A stretch of 5,016 nucleotides of DNA from Prevotella sp. UBA746 (GTDB lineage: Bacteria; Bacteroidota; Bacteroidia; Bacteroidales; Bacteroidaceae): NCBI GenBank assembly GCA_002298545.1, contig DBKQ01000035.1, positions 1 through 5,016 of the forward strand. Reading direction: 5' to 3'. Made by a program: the position numbers and the translations under genes. The stretch's first letter is position 1, and the number at the start of each line of letters is the position of its first letter. The notes beneath the pieces are model-generated. The model had not been told where the DNA came from and did not search any database. It worked only from the letters and a program-made list of their open reading frames with translations. Positions 4,577 through 5,016 of this stretch are shown piece by piece.

Positions 4577-5016
4577 TGATTTTATTCAACAATTCATCTG
4601 AGACACCAGTTTTAACTTTACGACAAAACATTTTTTTAGATTTTATCAATTTGTCATAATCAGTCAACTTAAAAATCTTTTGTCCTCCTTTATATTCTAT
4701 ATAATGAGAAAATGTTATCTTTTCAAGGCCAGGATAAATTCCATCCTCAAAACAATCTATGACATTATTCTTATATTCAGAATTAAATATTATGGTTTGT
4801 ACAAACATCTCATCAGGTGCAAATGATGTTCTGAAATATCTACGCAATATAGAATCATTCATTCTATCAAGCAAGTATTCTGCACAATTTCTTGGGATAT
4901 TAAACCATTGGCTACCACCATATATACTTAATAAATAACCATTTTCGACTATATATTTTCTTTTACGTATGGGTAAAATATTCATTAAAGTCATTAACAA
5001 TACTCTGTTAATTCTA
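4554..5016 (-). CDS. GT14-family (Core-2/I-branching type) glycosyltransferase, C-terminal part
   Basis: The visible ~154 codons look like the C-terminal third or half of a GT14 enzyme (Branch/Core-2/I-branching family; beta-1,6-N-acetylglucosaminyltransferase or xylosyltransferase activities are known). The signature is YGGSQWFNIPRNCAEYLL (plus-strand about 4867-4920), followed by FAPDEMFVQTIIFNS (about 4779-4823). In the animal enzyme C2GnT-L the Glu of the PDE motif is the catalytic base, and the equivalent here is encoded at 4809-4811. A HYIEYKGG segment and a basic C-terminal tail follow. The frame is open to the window edge: upstream codons continue RINRV before the TTG at 4998-5000, so that TTG is not a believable start and the gene is cut by the window. 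It overlaps the downstream GT4-like gene and is very AT-rich. The donor and acceptor cannot be told. Confidence 0.72.
   Translation of the reverse strand, partial: RINRVLLMTLMNILPIRKRKYIVENGYLLSIYGGSQWFNIPRNCAEYLLDRMNDSILRRYFRTSFAPDEMFVQTIIFNSEYKNNVIDCFEDGIYPGLEKITFSHYIEYKGGQKIFKLTDYDKLIKSKKMFCRKVKTGVSDELLNKINEYRNNG

Noticed and set aside
4998..5000. TTG as start codon of the rightmost gene
   Set aside because: The frame remains open to the window edge and the protein would lack the first half of the GT14 domain, so the gene is cut by the window.

Overview
The window looks like part of a cell-surface polysaccharide (capsule, exopolysaccharide or O-antigen-type) locus from a Bacteroidales bacterium, probably Prevotella/Segatella or a near relative. 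The reasons are a UDP-glucose dehydrogenase with long insertions relative to the E. coli enzyme, starts without Shine-Dalgarno sequences, a TAnnTTTG-type promoter element, and short tandem heptamer and nonamer repeats of the kind scattered through these genomes. The genus is an inference.

Most genes lie on the minus strand and read from right to left. In transcription order they are: the C-terminal part of a GT14 (Core-2/I-branching type) glycosyltransferase that runs off the right edge (4554-5016); a GT4-like glycosyltransferase (3440-4576, overlapping the previous gene); ugd, UDP-glucose 6-dehydrogenase (2045-3427, 12 bp later); and the first ~82 codons of an acyltransferase-3 family membrane O-acyltransferase (from 2038, 6 bp after ugd). 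A second GT4 glycosyltransferase (142-1239) follows on the same strand, after an interruption. Together these genes would supply UDP-glucuronate, add sugars to a repeat unit, and originally O-acylate it.

The interruption at about 1240-1795 is a plus-strand toxin-antitoxin module: an intact RelB/DinJ-type antitoxin (1360-1680) and, overlapping it by 20 nt, the first ~45 codons of a PIN-domain toxin. At about 1790-1796 the toxin sequence stops abruptly and runs into the acyltransferase gene in antisense. Two convergent genes have therefore each lost their 3' part at one breakpoint, leaving two 5' gene halves joined tail to tail. Both the toxin and the acyltransferase should be non-functional. 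The antitoxin survives, with two inverted repeats next to its putative promoter.

The left end (1-141) carries no gene. It holds two pairs of nonamer direct repeats and a run of 7-8 bp repeats that extends into the last codons of the left glycosyltransferase. A related heptamer run lies in frame inside ugd. Base composition falls sharply from the left glycosyltransferase to the AT-rich GT14 fragment, consistent with a mosaic locus. I found no convincing new biological system; the most notable item is the double-truncation junction.
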